Position numbers and translations under genes: made by a program. From Anaerolineae bacterium (GTDB lineage: Bacteria; Chloroflexota; Anaerolineae; Anaerolineales; Anaerolineaceae): a stretch of DNA of 64,000 nucleotides. The notes beneath the pieces were generated by a model. That model saw only the letters and a list, made by a program, of their open reading frames with translations, did no database searches and had not been told where the DNA came from. Numbering within the stretch: position 1 is the first letter of the stretch; each line of letters opens with the position of its first letter. This document shows, piece by piece, positions 63,859 through 64,000 of this stretch. The DNA lies in NCBI GenBank assembly GCA_013178095.1, contig JABLXK010000012.1, positions 39,692 to 103,691 on the forward strand, in the 5' to 3' direction.

Positions 63859-64000
63859 TGTAATAAAATGAAGTGTACGACTAAGCTTCATTCCTAACAT
63901 TCTTATTCAAAAATAAATCAATTGTCTCGATTGGCCGACGTCCCATATTACGATAGCCAAGATGAGGACGTTCGGTGTTGTAATGCACCAACCACTGATC
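63859..64000 (-). mobile_element. Insertion sequence end (IS3/IS481-like), running off the window
   Basis: Similarity to the SMP-30 gene stops abruptly at about 63858. Immediately outside, TGTAATAAAATGAAGTGTACGAC reads like an IS terminal inverted repeat (TG start). The transposase reading frame ends 22 nt inside it. The other IS end and any target duplication lie beyond the window. Confidence 0.75.
63881..64000 (-). CDS. Transposase C-terminus (DDE/rve integrase core), partial
   Basis: The last 39 residues, ending at a TAG at 63881, are visible: DQWLVHYNTERPHLGYRNMG, then RRPIETIDLF. The phrase YNTERPHLG is the classic segment following the catalytic Glu in IS3/IS481-type integrase-core transposases. 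The remaining gene lies to the right of the window. Family assignment within IS3 versus IS481 is not settled by this piece. Confidence 0.88.
   Translation of the reverse strand, partial: DQWLVHYNTERPHLGYRNMGRRPIETIDLFLNKNVRNEA

Overview
The window reads as a chromosomal piece of a Chloroflexota bacterium, most likely class Anaerolineae. This is an inference from several features. The lipoproteins have a lipobox cysteine followed by Ala/Pro/Glu-rich linkers (for example at 19839 and 53175). Binding-protein-dependent ABC transporters are abundant. Gaps between genes are full of dispersed 'ATCTGTG(T)TCATCTGTGGTTA' and 'GTCATTGCGAG...GCAATCTC' repeats. No rRNA, CRISPR array or prophage is visible. 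There is one tRNA (Glu, CTC) and the end of one insertion sequence at the right edge.

Layout. 0.6-7.1 kb: slipin, an OMPDC/HUMPS-like barrel protein, a GH13 alpha-glucosidase, a zinc-ribbon membrane protein, and methylmalonyl-CoA mutase (catalytic subunit) with its epimerase. 7.7-10.5 kb (minus): a two-repeat lipoprotein, a UMF1-type MFS transporter and a sortase-like protein without an export signal. 10.7-13.1 kb: a polar amino acid ABC transporter with an attenuator-like terminator after the binding-protein gene. 13.2-28.8 kb: a GntR-controlled catabolic island that is visibly more AT-rich over its first 11 kb. It has split transketolase, a transaldolase-like protein, an Asp/Glu-racemase-fold protein, a ribose-type ABC importer, an isochorismatase-fold hydrolase, an alpha/beta hydrolase, a cupin, a beta-hydroxyacid dehydrogenase, and E1alpha/E1beta/E2 of a 2-oxoacid dehydrogenase without E3. 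Its substrate is unknown.

29-46 kb is mostly housekeeping and membrane genes: ICMT-family protein, a decayed deoB fragment, a three-gene XRE/DUF2178-like/large membrane protein operon behind a palindromic operator-promoter, deoB, cold shock protein, tRNA-Glu with a degenerate copy beside it, degV, typA, fused ftcD, a CapA-like lipoprotein and dcd. 46.4-50 kb is an iron locus: feoAB converging on a ferric-reductase-like flavocytochrome and a 32-residue membrane miniprotein. 50-53 kb: SprT-like metalloprotein, LysW-like zinc ribbon and TolB-like lipoprotein.

53-59.3 kb is a dipeptide/oligopeptide-type ABC operon with two architectural oddities. The binding protein appears circularly permuted (C-terminal half before N-terminal half). 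The DppC-like permease carries about 110 residues resembling lobe 2 of a small periplasmic binding protein in its first external loop. 59.7-62.6 kb: an ArsR-family regulator and an 816-residue fusion of CoA-disulfide-reductase-like, rhodanese, TusA and DsrE-like domains. The window ends with an SMP-30/gluconolactonase gene cut at its 5' end by an IS element.

Several genes lack a Shine-Dalgarno sequence and have a -10-like hexamer 6-8 nt before the ATG (5024, 10540, 14859, 32641, 36491, 42999, 46477). This suggests leaderless mRNAs are common in this organism.
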